Source of the DNA: Toxoplasma gondii ME49
Taxonomy: Eukaryota > Apicomplexa > Conoidasida > Eucoccidiorida > Sarcocystidae
Assembly (NCBI RefSeq): GCF_000006565.2
Contig: NC_031479.1
Span: forward strand, 3,684,289 to 3,748,288
DNA: 64,000 bases
Direction: 5' to 3'
The notes beneath the pieces are model-generated. The model was not told where the DNA came from. It worked only from the letters and a program-made list of their open reading frames with translations, and ran no database searches. A program made the translations under genes and the position numbers. Below, in pieces: positions 33,601 to 46,100 of this stretch. Within the stretch, counting starts at the first letter, position 1; the number at the start of each line of letters is the position of its first letter.

Positions 33601-36600
33601 CTTCTTTCTGTCGATTGAGTCTTTGCTCTCTCCGTGTCTGTTTGCGATCTGTGTTACCAGACCAAGCAGAGCAGAAGCGGTTACAGGATGAAGCACGACG
33701 CCTACAAATACGAGATCAGGCGGTGGACGGGTCGATGTTTTCTTCTTCCTCGTCCGAACCCCAGTCGGGAGCCTGTGCAAGCATTGGGACCTTTGTGCGA
33801 GTTTGCGTTGAACGCCTTCCACGAAACTGGCTGGACAGCCTCTCGCCCAATCGTCCGGTTCTCCTCGGTGGTCTGTGTGCGGGAGAACAAGCGAAAACGT
33901 TTATCCAGGTTCGTGGCGTGTCAAAACCAACCGGGGATACCGAAAGTTCTGTGTGTATGGCCTCCATGCATTTCGAGTTGTCAAGGTTGGTAGGTCTCTG
34001 CATGTTGCTTCTGTCTCAGTCGATGTACGTCAAGGGTGTCGCTCTATAAGTTGCCTTCGTCACCTGCATTTTCATGTGGGGTTTGTGGACTCGGCTCGCG
34101 GACGCGCGTGGACCCAGGAGGTGGCGGGTAGTTGCTTCTGTCTGATTGAACGCAAATGTGCGACAGAGTCCACGCACTCGTGTCTACGGTGCATGTGTGT
34201 TGCCAGAAACATTTGCTTCTGTTTCTGGTGTAGCCTTTGCATTCCATAGAGTTGCGTCGGTATCGAGTTTTCTTCCAGGACCGTGCTGGTGACACAACTA
34301 GCAACACACTAAACGGTCGATATTTTCAGCTGGAGTGCTGATTCGAATCTCGAAGGTCTGTGTTTACCGTATCGAAGTTCTCTTGTGTTAGCAGCGCATA
34401 GTTAAGATGACGATAGAGGTCGACACCGTCAGTTTCTGTTTTCCCAAGCGTTCTCTTCTGCGGCGGTTGATCTCCTGCGAACTGGACTTGCGGTTTGGAC
34501 CTTCAAGGTCTTCGCTCGTCAGCAAGTCGAAGGGGTTTGGAAGGGCGCGAGAAAAACCGAGAGACCGTATGACGCCGTGAAATCGCCGACGAACTCTTTC
34601 TTGTGTTCTTGTCTCAGGTGCGAATCAAGAAGCATCGCTGGTTCCCGCGTGTCCTCAAGAGCGACGACGTTCTCCTCTTCAGTGCAGGGTGGAGGCGATT
34701 TCAGTCTCTTCCTATGTATGCTCTGGAGGATAGGAGCAATGCGAGGTCAGCGAAGACTCCGCAGAAGTCGAGTCAAAAAGAGCTTGCACACTGTGTGAAG
34801 AACAAGTCGTGATGTTGATCCTCACGCGGGCAGTCTTTGTCTGTACACGGATGTATTCCCAGATGTGTGTCGGGGCCTCGCCTCTGTGCGAGAACTGCGT
34901 GAACGTTTTTTTGGCTCGGTGTGCGTGTGGATAGACCTCGAGTCCTCGGTACAACCTTTTTTTTCGAGTTCGCTTACAAAACAGACTTGTCTACGCATGC
35001 GTGATTTCCGGGGTATTTTTTTCTCTGAACGTATGGCGCGCAGGGCGTGAGAGCTTTTAGAGACGCGTTAGTGAGTGTTTGCGTGGAGAACAAAAGGAGG
35101 CAACGGCTCTCACATGTTCACGTGTGTCTTGTGCTGTTACGGATGCGTCGTCCGTCTGGGTTTTCTGAGGCCATCGTTGGTGCTTTATCTTTGCAGCGCT
35201 TCGAGGCTGTCAGTCACGATTTTGAGCCTGTGCGTCGCTCTCTCTCCTTTGTTTCAGAGTCCGTTACCTCAAGTACACCCCAGAACATCTCCACTGTCTG
35301 AGCTACTTCTGGGCACCTGGGCTGCCTCCGGCGACGCCCATTTTGGCCATTCGAGACACGCGAGCGACAGCGAATTTCCGCATCAGTGCGACGGGGCTGG
35401 TGCTTCAGACGAGTCCTTCTGTGGAACTGAGCAAGAAGCTGAAGTTGTTGGGTGAACCGAAGAAAATCTTCAAGAATACTGCCTTCATCAAAAACATGTT
35501 CAACTCCGATCTTGAAGTGAACATGTGCATGGGTGAGTGTGCTGCGCGTGCTTGTGTCCTTCAGTTTCCCTGAGGCCACTGTTGCTCCTATTTCTCATAG
35601 GTTTATTCTTGTTTATTACTGGCTCCTATGCCTGTGTCCGTCCTGTGGAGCGGAACTCGGGGGTGGAGGTCCTCTGTTGTTGGTTGGCCATTCGGTAGTC
35701 TGCGGGTAAATGTGGCAGGGTCGTCTCTCCGGTGTTTTGAGAAATCGGGGTCTTTTCGATCCTCATTGTGCAGGAGATGACTGTTTCAACGTCTTTCCAC
35801 TTTCTCAGAAATCAGGATTTACTCCACTGCATGTCTAGTTCAAATAGTTCCCTGGAAGTAGCGCACGCATGCTTTTCATGTGGAAATGAAAAAGTTGTAT
35901 AAATGCTCAAAACACACACTTTCTTTGTCGCAGGTGCCAAGATCCAAACGGTGTCGGGTATTCGGGGCCAAGTCAAGAAGGCTCTCGGAACAGATGGAAC
36001 ATTTCGCGCGACGTTCGAAGACAAGATCCTCATGTCCGATCTGGTCGTCTGCAAAACGTGGATCAAGGTAAGCCAGCGAGAAGCTCTGTTTTCTTCGCTG
36101 CCGTGGATGACGTAACTGTGTCAAGTTCCATTGTCAAACGTGCTACTCGTGAACTGAGGTAAATCCTGCTGGCTGCGAATCGAAACAGCGTATCAAGATC
36201 TTGTTTTCTGACCTAAATCCGTAGAAAACCTCTCTCTTTCCCGTGGCGCATATGCATTCCTTCCCTTGAGTTGCGTGTAGATGAGTTGCGTGTAGACACA
36301 GGTCACGAGACGGTCACCTGACTCCAGTCGCGTCGGTTCTGAGGCAGTGCCGCGTTTCACCTTCTGCGGGTGAAGCATCTGTTGTTCGCAACGTGGGAAC
36401 ACGCGCGAAAAAAGTGTGTGTGTGTGGTACGGTGAGTCACTGCGCGCGTGTCGCGGCCGGTTGAACGAAGGGCCGCTGTTGACTTTCTTTTCAAGTTGCA
36501 GGAGGTTTCGGATCAGGAGCAAGGCACATGAAAACTTCTTTCTATTTGTTCTTCAGATGCAACCTCGGCAGTTCTGCAATCCAGTGCTGGACGTAGAAGG

Positions 36601-37714
36601 ATGGCAGCGACTCCGGACGCAGGCAGAAATACGTCAGGCTCTCCAGTTACCGACGCCCACGAAGCCGGGCAGTCATCCAGACGGAGGCTTGGCTGCATTG
36701 CAGGCTGCTCGGCGGTCGAAGGAGTTCAATCCCATTCGAGTTCCCAAGCAACTCATGCTGAAACTTCCTTTCCACGCTCGCACCAAAGTAAGTCACGCGT
36801 CGTCCTGGGAGTCGAGGCACCTCTGAAACACGAGCGTTTTTAAGAGCGTTCTGACAAGCCTGTTATCCGACGAGTTCGCCTACGGGTTTACATTCCGAAG
36901 GCTTTGTTTACCGGTTCAACGTTCTATCGTGTTAGAAAGGCTTCAAGAACACTCACGACGTCTCTGAGTCTCTACCGCGCAAAAAGGTAGCGAATCTCAC
37001 TAACGTGGACAAGGAAAAGCGTGGCAGGTCACAGATGCGTTATGTGCACTGTGGTCTTGACGGATTTCTTTCCAATCGGTACTTGTTTGTTCACAAAAGC
37101 ATCGTCCTTCTCTGAGCCAGTTCGTGCTCCGGCAATGGTCGGTGTTCGAAACTACATAGCATCCTTAGAAAAACAAGAAAATTCAAGTGTTCAGCGGTGT
37201 GGAGAACTGGAGATTTGGGGTCTAGAAGCTTTTTTTGTGGCAAACACTGGGCGTGGTGCCCGAAGAACTGCCCGTCTCGAACGTGTCAGTGGGATGGTGC
37301 TCGTTGCGAGACTCAGATCGAGGTGGAAGCTTTATTTCTGCTTGTGTTGTCTACTCTCGTCTGCTTCAGTTGCAACACTCGACATCAAAGCTCCGTAAAC
37401 TGAAAGGCAAGGCTCTCGAAGAGGAACTGGATCTGAGGAAACCACTGGTGAGTGCGTATGACAGGCGCGTAGCGGCTCTGCTCCAGCGACTGCAGACCAT
37501 CAAGAACGCACGCGTGGAAAGGCGGAAGGAACAGCAAAAAGAAAAGCGCTTGAAGGTCGCGAAGGCGGCCGCGAAGAAGGAGGAAGAACGCGCACGGAAG
37601 CAGACAGAGATGCGGAAGCGACGCTACGTCAAACAGGGGAAAATCGAACTGGGCATGCGCAAGAAAATGCGGCTGGGAAGTTCCGGCAAGGGAGATAGAA
37701 ATGAAGACGATTGA
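27678..37714 (+). CDS. BMS1: BMS1, ribosome-biogenesis GTPase (12 exons, complete)
   Basis: Exons: 27678-27956, 28688-28890, 29151-29711, 30571-30748, 31270-32376, 32855-32969, 33661-33908, 34618-34745, 35258-35532, 35934-36067, 36557-36787 and 37370-37714. They sum to 3804 nt, 1267 residues, with every junction in phase and GT-AG. Yeast and human proteins are about 1180-1280 residues. Landmarks: P-loop GPPGVGKT (residues 91-98), G4 THLD (~186-189), AARP2CN-type segment with [20 protein letters not shown], a long Asp/Glu-rich centre (exon 5, ~408-776), and the C-terminal RIBIOP_C block ([72 protein letters not shown]). The tail is a basic coiled coil. Bms1 binds Rcl1 and acts in the nucleolar SSU processome on 18S rRNA maturation. 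As usual for Bms1, no canonical DxxG is obvious. The upstream TTG frame is ignored because ATG 27678 is the first ATG matching the family N-terminus. Confidence 0.96.
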
Positions 37715-39606
37715 CCTTTTGTGTAGAAGCTGGAGTTCGTGCAAAAAAGTCAAAGACACACCCCGTTGCGTCCCGTAAACCCTGTCAACAGACAATCGAG
37801 AAAAACGAGAAACACCAAATGCTCTCGAACGACTTGCGGCAAGCATGCTGCTATGCCGAGATACCAACGACCACACCAATTCACCCATAGACAGTGACAT
37901 ATATATATATATATATATACGCATAAATACATTGCGACAGATCTCGACCTTCACTTTTTCAGTCACTGGCTTTGTAGGCCGCAAGTGTAAAATTCTAGTA
38001 CATTAGGCATGTATCAGCGATGCACGTCTACACAATCGTATATATATATATATATATTTGTGTGAATGTGTATATATATATGTGCGTATTTATGTACAAC
38101 AATTATGCACGTTTACGTTTAGACAAGGTGTCGAAACGCAGCAGCTTGACACGTTGGGGTTTTCGGCAAAGCAAGTAGTTTCCATTGTTTACTACATCGA
38201 TCGGAGGCGATGGAAGGCTCTTTTTCAGTAGCTTGACGAAGTGTGCTACAGAACCAATGAGAGAGAAGTTGCTACTTTCGAGCCCCCGCACACACGAAGT
38301 GCACGAACGTTCGGAGGCTGGCATCAACCCAGGAACTGTTTGGATTTTTTGAAATCTGAGTTGAATTTAACTCGTCTCTTTCGAACACATGCCGGACTAG
38401 CGAGCAAAAGGTACTGCTGTACGACCTCTAAAGGTTGGAAGGAAGTTCATCTGGTTTCATCGGATACCTTGAAAGGATGGAAACAAAGCAAACGTGGGGA
38501 AAGAACAGAGGAAAGGAAAAAAGGTAACTGGGGCACAAATCCTAACAACGCTGACACAGAACTTCTATAGAATGATCTACAGTTCGGCACCAGGGTCGCG
38601 GTCCGTCACGGCGATTCAGCAGCCCCCGCAACAAAACACTGATAGGAAATTTTTTAAGTCAGAAAAAGACAAGAACGTGGAACACAGATCTCTAAAGAGG
38701 CTACGACCACGAACAGCTTCATTGAAACTCCGCGTACGAGTGAGAATGCAAGTGCACCGAAGCGGGGGTTGTGGCAAGCAAAGAAAGACAAGCGAATGGT
38801 CAAAGACGCAGACGAAAACCTACCATTGTACGCGTGCCACCTTATGTGAGGTTGCACAAGGTAAGTCTCTAAAACGCTGAACCCATGAACCATGCTCCCC
38901 TCGATTACAATAGAGTCGGGTGTTCAGAACGGATCTGGCGCATGGGCAAATCGGGAAGCCGGATTGCTTTCTGTGAATCACCCTTCTGCGCAGTCTCGAA
39001 AGACCAGGCGTAACGCTGCTTCTGTTTTCCACAGCAATTCACGAAAGAATGCGTCCGCTTTGAGACCAGACACATCCTCCACAAAGGAACACCCGGCATG
39101 TCTCCTCCGTCCCAAAGCTTTTTTATGCTCCCCGCTCTCTCTTCTCGACAGAATCGACGTGGTCAATGGTGGAGACGGAGCCACCGGTCAAAGTGTGAGA
39201 CGATCCCCGAATGTTGGTACTGTGAAGTGTTGCCACCCATTGTGTACAGGAACAGAAGCGCTACATCCACTAGAGAAGCTACCTTCTTCAAGGTAACACC
39301 AAACTTACGCATTTGTGTGGACAGCTTAACGCTACAAGGAGCGCCAGTGCAGACAAAGTGAGGAGTCTATGAACAGTGGCAGGACGTGTGGAGCGTTTCT
39401 TCCAGGAGAAATCCGGCTCTCCTGAACAGTGCACGAACAAGATCTGTTTTATCTAAGCTTGTTGTGTGTGGGCACCTAAGCAACTCTTGGTCCACATTAA
39501 CACTGACTGCAGTGACATGTGCAACCTCAATTGAAGTTCTTGCTGGGCCACGTTCCGCTTCTCTCTCTGGAGAGTCTTGCTTTCTGTTAACCCCGGAGGG
39601 TCGAAA
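37715..39606. other. Region 3' of BMS1 with TA microsatellites and a possible small spliced transcript
   Basis: It has (TA)n tracts at about 37900-37919, 38040-38057 and 38070-38081. From about 38.5 to 39.3 kb on the plus strand there are protein-like frames with two consensus donors (CACAAG|GTAAGT at 38860/38861, TTCAAG|GTAACA at 39290/39291) and an acceptor (TTTTCCACAG before 39043), described in the findings. No domain is recognised. Confidence 0.4.
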
Positions 39607-39796
39607 GGGTGCACCGCTCTTCCCGGGAGTGCAAGAGGAAGGCGACACTTGAGGAAGGCCTGAGCAAGCTCAGAAACCTAACCTCCCCAAACAAAAATTG
39701 ATGTGACATAATTGGGTCCAGTTGGACCCATATCAGTTGTCACACTGATAAGAACAGATACTACACTTGATCATAGCCAAAAGGCCGAGAAGGTAT
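39607..39796 (-). ncRNA. U2 spliceosomal snRNA
   Basis: The reverse complement of this 190-nt stretch reads as a complete U2 snRNA (vertebrate U2 is about 188 nt). The 5' end is ATACCTTCTCGGCCTTTTGG, the universal U2 start. It is followed by the U6-pairing region and the branch-point recognition element GTAGTA (39759-39764) inside GTGTAGTATCTG. Stem IIa follows, then a perfect stem IIb hairpin (GGGTCC-AACT-GGACCC), the Sm site AATTTTTG (39692-39699), a GAGCTTGCTC hairpin, and the 3' terminal GCGGTGCACCC that closes vertebrate U2. U2 snRNP binds the intron branch site in the nucleus. The open reading frames across it on both strands are not genes. No TATA or PSE-like promoter was identified upstream, because coccidian snRNA promoters are not known to me well enough to call. 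Confidence 0.97.
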
Positions 39797-41008
39797 GACC
39801 AACCCTTGTTGGCGGAGTCACCCACCCCGAGTTCGAATGGAGCGGCGCATGGGTGTGGCAGAGACAAAACGGCGTCCAGCTTTTGTGTGCTGCCACGCGA
39901 CAAGATGCACCGCTCTCCTCCGTTCGAACCCCACCTCAAGATGTTTCACGGCCTGACTGTTGCACAACCAAACGGAAAAAGCCGTGGTGTTGATATGTGG
40001 GCAGGTCGCTGCTACCGCGTCACTGCCCGTTTGTGCTTTCTTGTTGGAGCCGTCGGCAGCAGCACCAGTCTCTTTCGGAGACAGGTTCTCCCGGCGCGGG
40101 TTTACACATGCTTTGAAATGCAGCCGCGTTTCTGGCGGAGCTTTTCAGTCGGTAAAGAAACAACGGCTCACACGGTTTTCTTTCAGACAGTCGAAGGCGC
40201 TAATCTCTTTGGTGGTAGAAGGGGAAAACACCAGACCTGCGCAACACTTCTGCCCGTATCCACCCACTGGATAGCACACGAGGGAACAATCGACATTTTT
40301 CGGTCCTACGGTAAGGCAACAGGATATCTTCTTCCGTTGGTCATTTATTCGAAGAGGGTGCGGTTGACTTCCCCACTCTGCGCTAGGCGTGACAGACCAT
40401 TCGTCTTCTGGGCCCGAACCAGACTGTTGTGTCGATGATTGTTATGACTGCTTCCTCGAGAACTTCATGCTGTGGCAATTCTTTGGCTTCCGTTCTCGAC
40501 CAGCTGCACTCGCGGACAAAACTTTATTCTCTTGTCTTGACGCAAAGTCCTAGCCTGCCTTCAGCTGGTAGGTGCCTCGCCGTGTTTTGCGTGACAACTT
40601 TGTCGCACGAGGCAGGAAATTGTGCGGCCGGCGAGGCGCGGTGCGGTGTCTCCAAAAGTCCGTAATCCTCTATACACATCGAGACAGTTTCGTTCAGGAA
40701 GAGGGGTTCTCGCTCTGCATCACAGGTTAAAACACGAACCGTCGCAAACACATCTGTAGCTGTGCTGGTGGTGTGGCACAGTTCAGCACAGCTTCTCGAA
40801 CACTTATCACTTCGAAAATGTTTCCCTACAAAGCCAGCTGGAAAAAGTTATCTTACTCTTGTCTGCTTTCGTTGAGTCCGTAAGTCTGTCGTTAACACGA
40901 GGGGGATCGACACTTTGTTGGCACTTCTGCTTGACCGCGGTCTCTGTTTTTCCGTTCTCTGTTTTTCCCGAAGGCAGCGCCACTAGAGGAACATGAATTC
41001 ACGGTGTT
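39797..41008. other. Upstream flank of U2, no supported gene
   Basis: It should contain the U2 snRNA promoter. A 223-codon plus frame (39767-40438) begins inside the U2 gene on the opposite strand and has no recognisable features; it is not called. Confidence 0.45.
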
Positions 41009-41497
41009 TCAGGCATAGCCCGTCCCTCCCAAAGACGGCAATCTTCCTCGGATACCGGAGTCTCTGTGTTTTTGACTCTGGGCTGGTGTCACCCCCAGTA
41101 CAGGAGGCCTCTCTGAGAGTTGGGTGGTGGATGGTACAGTGCGCTTATCTTCATGACGAGAAATCCTTGAAGGAGGCAAAAAGGGAGATGGACCCCTGGA
41201 GAGAGATCCAGAGCTCATGTTGGTAGCTGCTGACGCTGTGTATTCTTCGAACTCGGGGAAAGCAAGCGTTCTGCCGGCTGGTTCCTGACTGCCGTCTCTT
41301 CCACGCGTAGTAGGGAGCACGCGTGCTCCCTTTTGGACGCAACGAGAGAAATCAACAGTCGCACTTGGCACAGCAGAGGACCGCTGTGCATCGGATGGTG
41401 GCACCGACATCCAGGTAGCATTTTTTTTCAGTTGATTTTGCCGGGATTCCTTCAAGGGTCTCGAGAGGAAAGGACCTGCGCGAGGCAGACAACTCAC
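41009..41497 (-). CDS. Unassigned open frame, possible terminal exon
   Basis: This is a minus frame of 162 codons without an ATG at its start (GTG). The composition is coccidian-like: Ser, Arg and Pro-rich (SSGSLSRGPSPFLPPSRIS), ending SLGGTGYA and a stop at 41009. It could be the last exon of the upstream minus-strand Sfi1-like gene or of the Cys-rich frame at 41551-42114, or chance. No domain. Confidence 0.2.
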   Translation of the reverse strand: MSCLPRAGPFLSRPLKESRQNQLKKNATWMSVPPSDAQRSSAVPSATVDFSRCVQKGARVLPTTRGRDGSQEPAGRTLAFPEFEEYTASAATNMSSGSLSRGPSPFLPPSRISRHEDKRTVPSTTQLSERPPVLGVTPAQSQKHRDSGIRGRLPSLGGTGYA

Positions 41498-41550
41498 ATG
41501 TCAACTGGCAAATGCGAAACTCACCGAGACACCAGCAAAACAGCGTTAAG

Positions 41551-42114
41551 CTACGTTAAAAAGGTTCCCAAGCACCCACACCTCTTGTCTGTGTAGAAAG
41601 AAAGATCGCACTTGAGACACACGAGATCACCGGAGTTCCGAATACGCCCACTCCCAGACCACAAACCCTCGTTGCCGCGCAATTTCAGTTGCGTCCACAC
41701 CGGGTGCGTTTCGGAGTGCGCGGAACAACAGCCTTCAGGTTTCTGTGCTTCCCCAATGCTTCCAGAAACTCGCACCCAGGTCGACTGACTTTGACAGGGA
41801 ACTCGCGCAGACAGGCATTCGGGTGTCAACGACGGGATGCAGGACGCCTTTCCTTGTTGCCAAGCATCCCTGGTGCAACAGTGGTCAGACGACCTAACTT
41901 GGGGACATTCTTCGCATGAATGCTGTTGTGATAGGCGTGGAAGACGGTTCTGTTGCGAGGTTCCAGTGAAGCTATTAGCCCCACTGCACCACATGTGACC
42001 GGAGTCGAACTGCTGAGAAGCGTCGTCTTGCGAAAATGAGTCTCGATTGAAATGCTGAGAGGCAGCACAGGCATGAAGAACAGACAGATAGAGGCCTGCA
42101 GACGACAGGCGCAT
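41551..42114 (-). CDS. Candidate small secreted Cys-rich protein
   Basis: This frame of 187 codons starts with ATG at 42114. The first ~20 residues look like a signal peptide: a basic Arg2, a hydrophobic stretch GLYLSVLHACA, and a small-residue cleavage region AAS. I count 15 cysteines in total, many in pairs (CEEC, HCC, GCC, CLKC, CGC), with Gln/Ser-rich spacers. No known Cys-rich family (EGF, SRS, thrombospondin) can be recognised from spacing. The rival view is that it is an exon of the large minus-strand gene upstream, or non-coding sequence with a lucky frame. The plus-strand frames here are shorter. Confidence 0.3.
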   Translation of the reverse strand: MRLSSAGLYLSVLHACAASQHFNRDSFSQDDASQQFDSGHMWCSGANSFTGTSQQNRLPRLSQQHSCEECPQVRSSDHCCTRDAWQQGKASCIPSLTPECLSARVPCQSQSTWVRVSGSIGEAQKPEGCCSAHSETHPVWTQLKLRGNEGLWSGSGRIRNSGDLVCLKCDLSFYTDKRCGCLGTFLT

Positions 42115-42122
42115 GGACGCAT

Positions 42123-43125
42123 GGCCGGATTAATTCGCAGGCTCCCTAGGGTCTATTCTTTGCATAGATATTTGACACGAAATAAGAGACCGAATCCCTG
42201 AAATGTTTGTCCTTGCTGGCGTCCTTCGATTCTGCCTAAACTCGATTTGAAGTTCGCCACTTGTACTGCTAGCTCGAAGGACTTTTTTTTTCACTCAAAC
42301 CTGCCTGAATACAGAAGCTGTTCCTGTGTTTTCGTATACGCACGCGCTCCTCGGCGGCGAGTGCCGGAGGATACGAGGCTCTCCCCGGTTGCGAACCATC
42401 GAAGCTTTTGCCACGTTGAATGTCTGTCTTTGTCACAGAATGCAAGTTCGTGCTCTTCGACATTGTTAGGTTCCGAACCGTGTACCAGAAACATTCTCAC
42501 TTTCCGTGAGTTTCCGTTTTACCTGCGAGTTCTGTAGCGAGGACTTGGCACATGCGAACAAGGACGCCCTTCGCCTTTCTTGGAGCTGCACAAGCCAAGG
42601 AGCGGTTGGCACAAATCAGCAAGGCCGAGCCTGAGCATCCTAGCGAGAGACGAAACCTCCATTTCCAGTTGTACTGTCTCAGGGGAAGGTCAGTGCTGAC
42701 CTCGGTACAGGCAACCACCGTATCGACGCTGTAGCGTTCCACTCTTCCCAACCTCACAGAGTCTGTGCGTTACCGCGGCGGCGCCGCCGCTTCTTGTGCA
42801 GACAAACATGTCGTAGAGAAAGCAAGTGTTATAGATGCGTGGACATGTGATTCTGCTTTGATAGCAATACAAATATGAATGACACCAGGAGCATAAAAGC
42901 CATGGCGAGAACATGTATCGTAATTATCACATCATACGTAAATATTGTCTCTGTACAAATAATCTGCATATAATATGTATATATATATATATGTGGCATG
43001 CTCGTCGTAGGTATCTACATTTTTATCGTTTAGCAGAGGCTAGACATTTTTTTACGAGTTTGGTAGTGTGTTTTGATATTGTGCTTGGGTCTGCGGCAAC
43101 AAGCTGCACTTTCTTTGTTCCCGGT
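42123..43125. other. Unassigned stretch with TA microsatellite
   Basis: A (TA)n tract lies at about 42978-42993. Short frames on both strands are not convincing. It could be a 3' UTR or intron of the large minus-strand gene. Confidence 0.4.
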
Positions 43126-46100
43126 CTACTCGCCCCGCCGCACGACAGTTACCGCGTGGTCCTGGGCATGACTGTCCTTTTCTGGCGTTTGCGTGACTAG
43201 CCAGAGCTCTGCTGCCAGCTCTCGGATCCTCTCTGTCTGCTCAGCTTCCCTGCTCCCTTGACCAGAATGCCGTCTTTGACCGGATTCTTCAAAACTCCAC
43301 TGATGATGTGACTGCCCGGCCGAGCGACGACCAGTCTGTGTCAAAGGACCACTGGCCGCCCACGCCTGGCACACAAATGTCCAGATGTGCAGGCCTTCGG
43401 TCAGTCCGTGTGCGACCTAGGTGAACGAAACATGTTCCGCCATTACACTCCATGAAAGCTCTTGCTTTCCACGGGCGAGCAGCGACCCAGCTTGCCGAGA
43501 CGCGCCTCGAGACGGGTAAAAGCAGCCAGGCTTTTGAAACGGATAAACATGCTTGTGATATAAGTGTCTATCTAGATATATATATATATATATACATATG
43601 TATCACATGCCTATAATCTACCTATCTATCCATCTTGTCAGATCTTACAGGCAGTTGGGATGCTGCTGTGCAAAAAGTGACTACTCCATTGTGTAGCTCC
43701 TTCAAACAGCAGAAGAACACCAGGTAGACAGCCGGCAAAGAAAGCTGCCATCTCCTCTAAGTCTACCCCAATGGAGTCTCCGCCTATCCTAAGCGAGTTC
43801 CGCAGGACGCCTTTTGTCGAGGCGACCAACTGTGGAATCGCTTTCCTGTTTTGCTGGTCTTGATAAGTTTACAGGAATTGCAGAAACGCACATGATGCGG
43901 CAGGTGACACTTTTTTTTAAACCTCGGAGTAGCACCGCCTAAGGTTTCGGCGGGAAACATCGGCAACGCTGGATGAAGTTGTCGTGAACTCGATTGCAGT
44001 GCATCCAAATGTGTGCGCGTTGCTTCCAACTCTCCCTGCAGGTTCAAGACTGTTCTCTCGTGCTCTTGCCTCAACTGGACGATTTCCCCCTGGATAGCAG
44101 ACACTGTCTCTTGGGCGGCGTCCAGCTTGCTTGCTTCCGCCTGGCACAACGCAGCAGATTCTCCTTCAGAACTTCCGGTTCTAGTATGTGTTTCCTGTCT
44201 CTCATGACTGCAGTCATATTCAGTATCCTAGGTACTATAGTCCCCGTAGGCATGGCCTTCGCATGGTTGCATGTTTCACTTTTCAACGGAGACTCGCTTT
44301 AGAACAAGTCGCCTCTACTGTGTGAACCGTACTAGACTGCGACGCGTCTTTCCTTCTAGCATGTCGTGGTGTTCCTCTGTTCGACGTTGGGATGACCTCT
44401 ATGCTCCCGTGGCACAGCAGACAGACGCAACAAAAGACTTTTCTCACCATCGCACGTTGTTTCCAGCCAACCACAGTCTGCTGAGTCACTTCGAGAGTTC
44501 CCGCTAATTTGCAGAGTTTCGCGCGTTCGTTCTCAAGTTCGTTGCTGAGGGCGTTTCTCCTCACAGCCTCCACCTACGAGCCAGCAGCAGTTGAAAGGGT
44601 CAGAGGAGTCTCAGGAATGGCGCTAGCTCTCGGATTAGCAACGAGAGAAAACGTCGACTCAGATGCCAGTATGGTCAGGACCCTCGTACTGAGAAGACTG
44701 GAAAAGTCGGAACTAATCCACAGGCTCATGAAAAATGCTGATGAAGCTTTCGCCTGTTCGGCGGGTGCACTCTGTCTGCAACAAATTCGTTGCTTTTGCT
44801 GCGTCCTTCCAGATCCAATCCCTTGTCTGTCTTTTCTTTTGTAAGCTTGTCTTCTCATCTGTCACGCCGAGCAAACCTAGACAGCCACGGCGGAGGCCAC
44901 ACCAGATGTATAAACCTGCATCCTCGAACCGTGGACATACATGGCCATATCCCATCTCTCAACATTTGTGAGTTCTCTTGTCTCTTATGTTTCGTAAAGT
45001 TCTCTCGTCACTTTGCTTTTGTAAATCCTTTTCTGGAGATACATTCACACAAGTGTGCATCGCCTTTTGATGCGAAACTCATGAGGGGTCTACCTCCTCC
45101 GGAAAACTCCAGTCAGCGGGGCGACCTTTCCCTCCTGGTTTCGACTTTCATGAGGCTCGTGCTTGCCTTTCCTCCTTTCTATCCTCTTCACGTGTATCGC
45201 TGTCAAGTCTCTTCTTTTGAATGGAGTTCAAGACATCCTCCCCTTCGCGCGTTTGGCTGACGTACTACGTGTCTGCTGTAACATTAAAACGACAGCTGCA
45301 TTACAGGTATCTTGCAGTTATCAGACGTATTCGTTGAAAGATACAGGGAGTCTCTGGACAAGCAGATTCAGAGACACGCACCTCAGCTTTGACTTTCAGC
45401 CAGGCGGCAGTCACGCATCGCCTGCTTGCACCGTTTAAAGCTGCATGCAGACTGTGCATCGCTCTCCTTTTCTCTTTCTTCTCGTCCCCGTGTCTCTTCA
45501 GCCGACAAAAGGCCTCTCTGTAGGGCCTCATCCAGCAGGAAACTGTCGCCAGAGCTACGCAGTGTCTGGCCGCCTCCATTCGTCTCCTCCTCGCTTCCGT
45601 GTGCCTTTTAATTGCCTGAAATCCCTGTTTCAAGGATCCGGGGCGACCTAGCGCGCCTCGACCAAGAGAAATCAAACCTAGACGAATGCGCTCTCTTGAA
45701 ACGACCACCGAGCGCCACTGCTGGAAACTGCGGTGCATGCGCCGAAGCCGGGCTCGCCACACAAAGTTGAAGAGCCACGCCGTGCGGCAAGGCACCAGGT
45801 GTCTGGACACCGGACAGCAGAGGAAGCGAAACATATGCTGTGAAAAGCAAGACGAGAACAAACGAAAAGGCGAGAAACAAGAGGGGGAAGCAAGCGGCGA
45901 GTTAGGGCAGGCAAGCTGATAGGGAATTTGCAAGTGGATCCGACACTAGGAGGCAGAGTGGAAGGGAGATGGGGAAAAAAGCTTAAAGAAATCGCAGTTA
46001 GAGGGTATCCCCGCAGCATCTCATTGTATACGGACGAACAGAGGAAACCTGGCAGAATGAACTGCTCGAATAAACAGACACACTAAAGTGCGTGGGCTAC

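Noticed and set aside
39767..40438. 223-codon plus-strand frame
   Set aside because: It starts within the U2 snRNA gene on the opposite strand and has no recognisable domain or coding bias.
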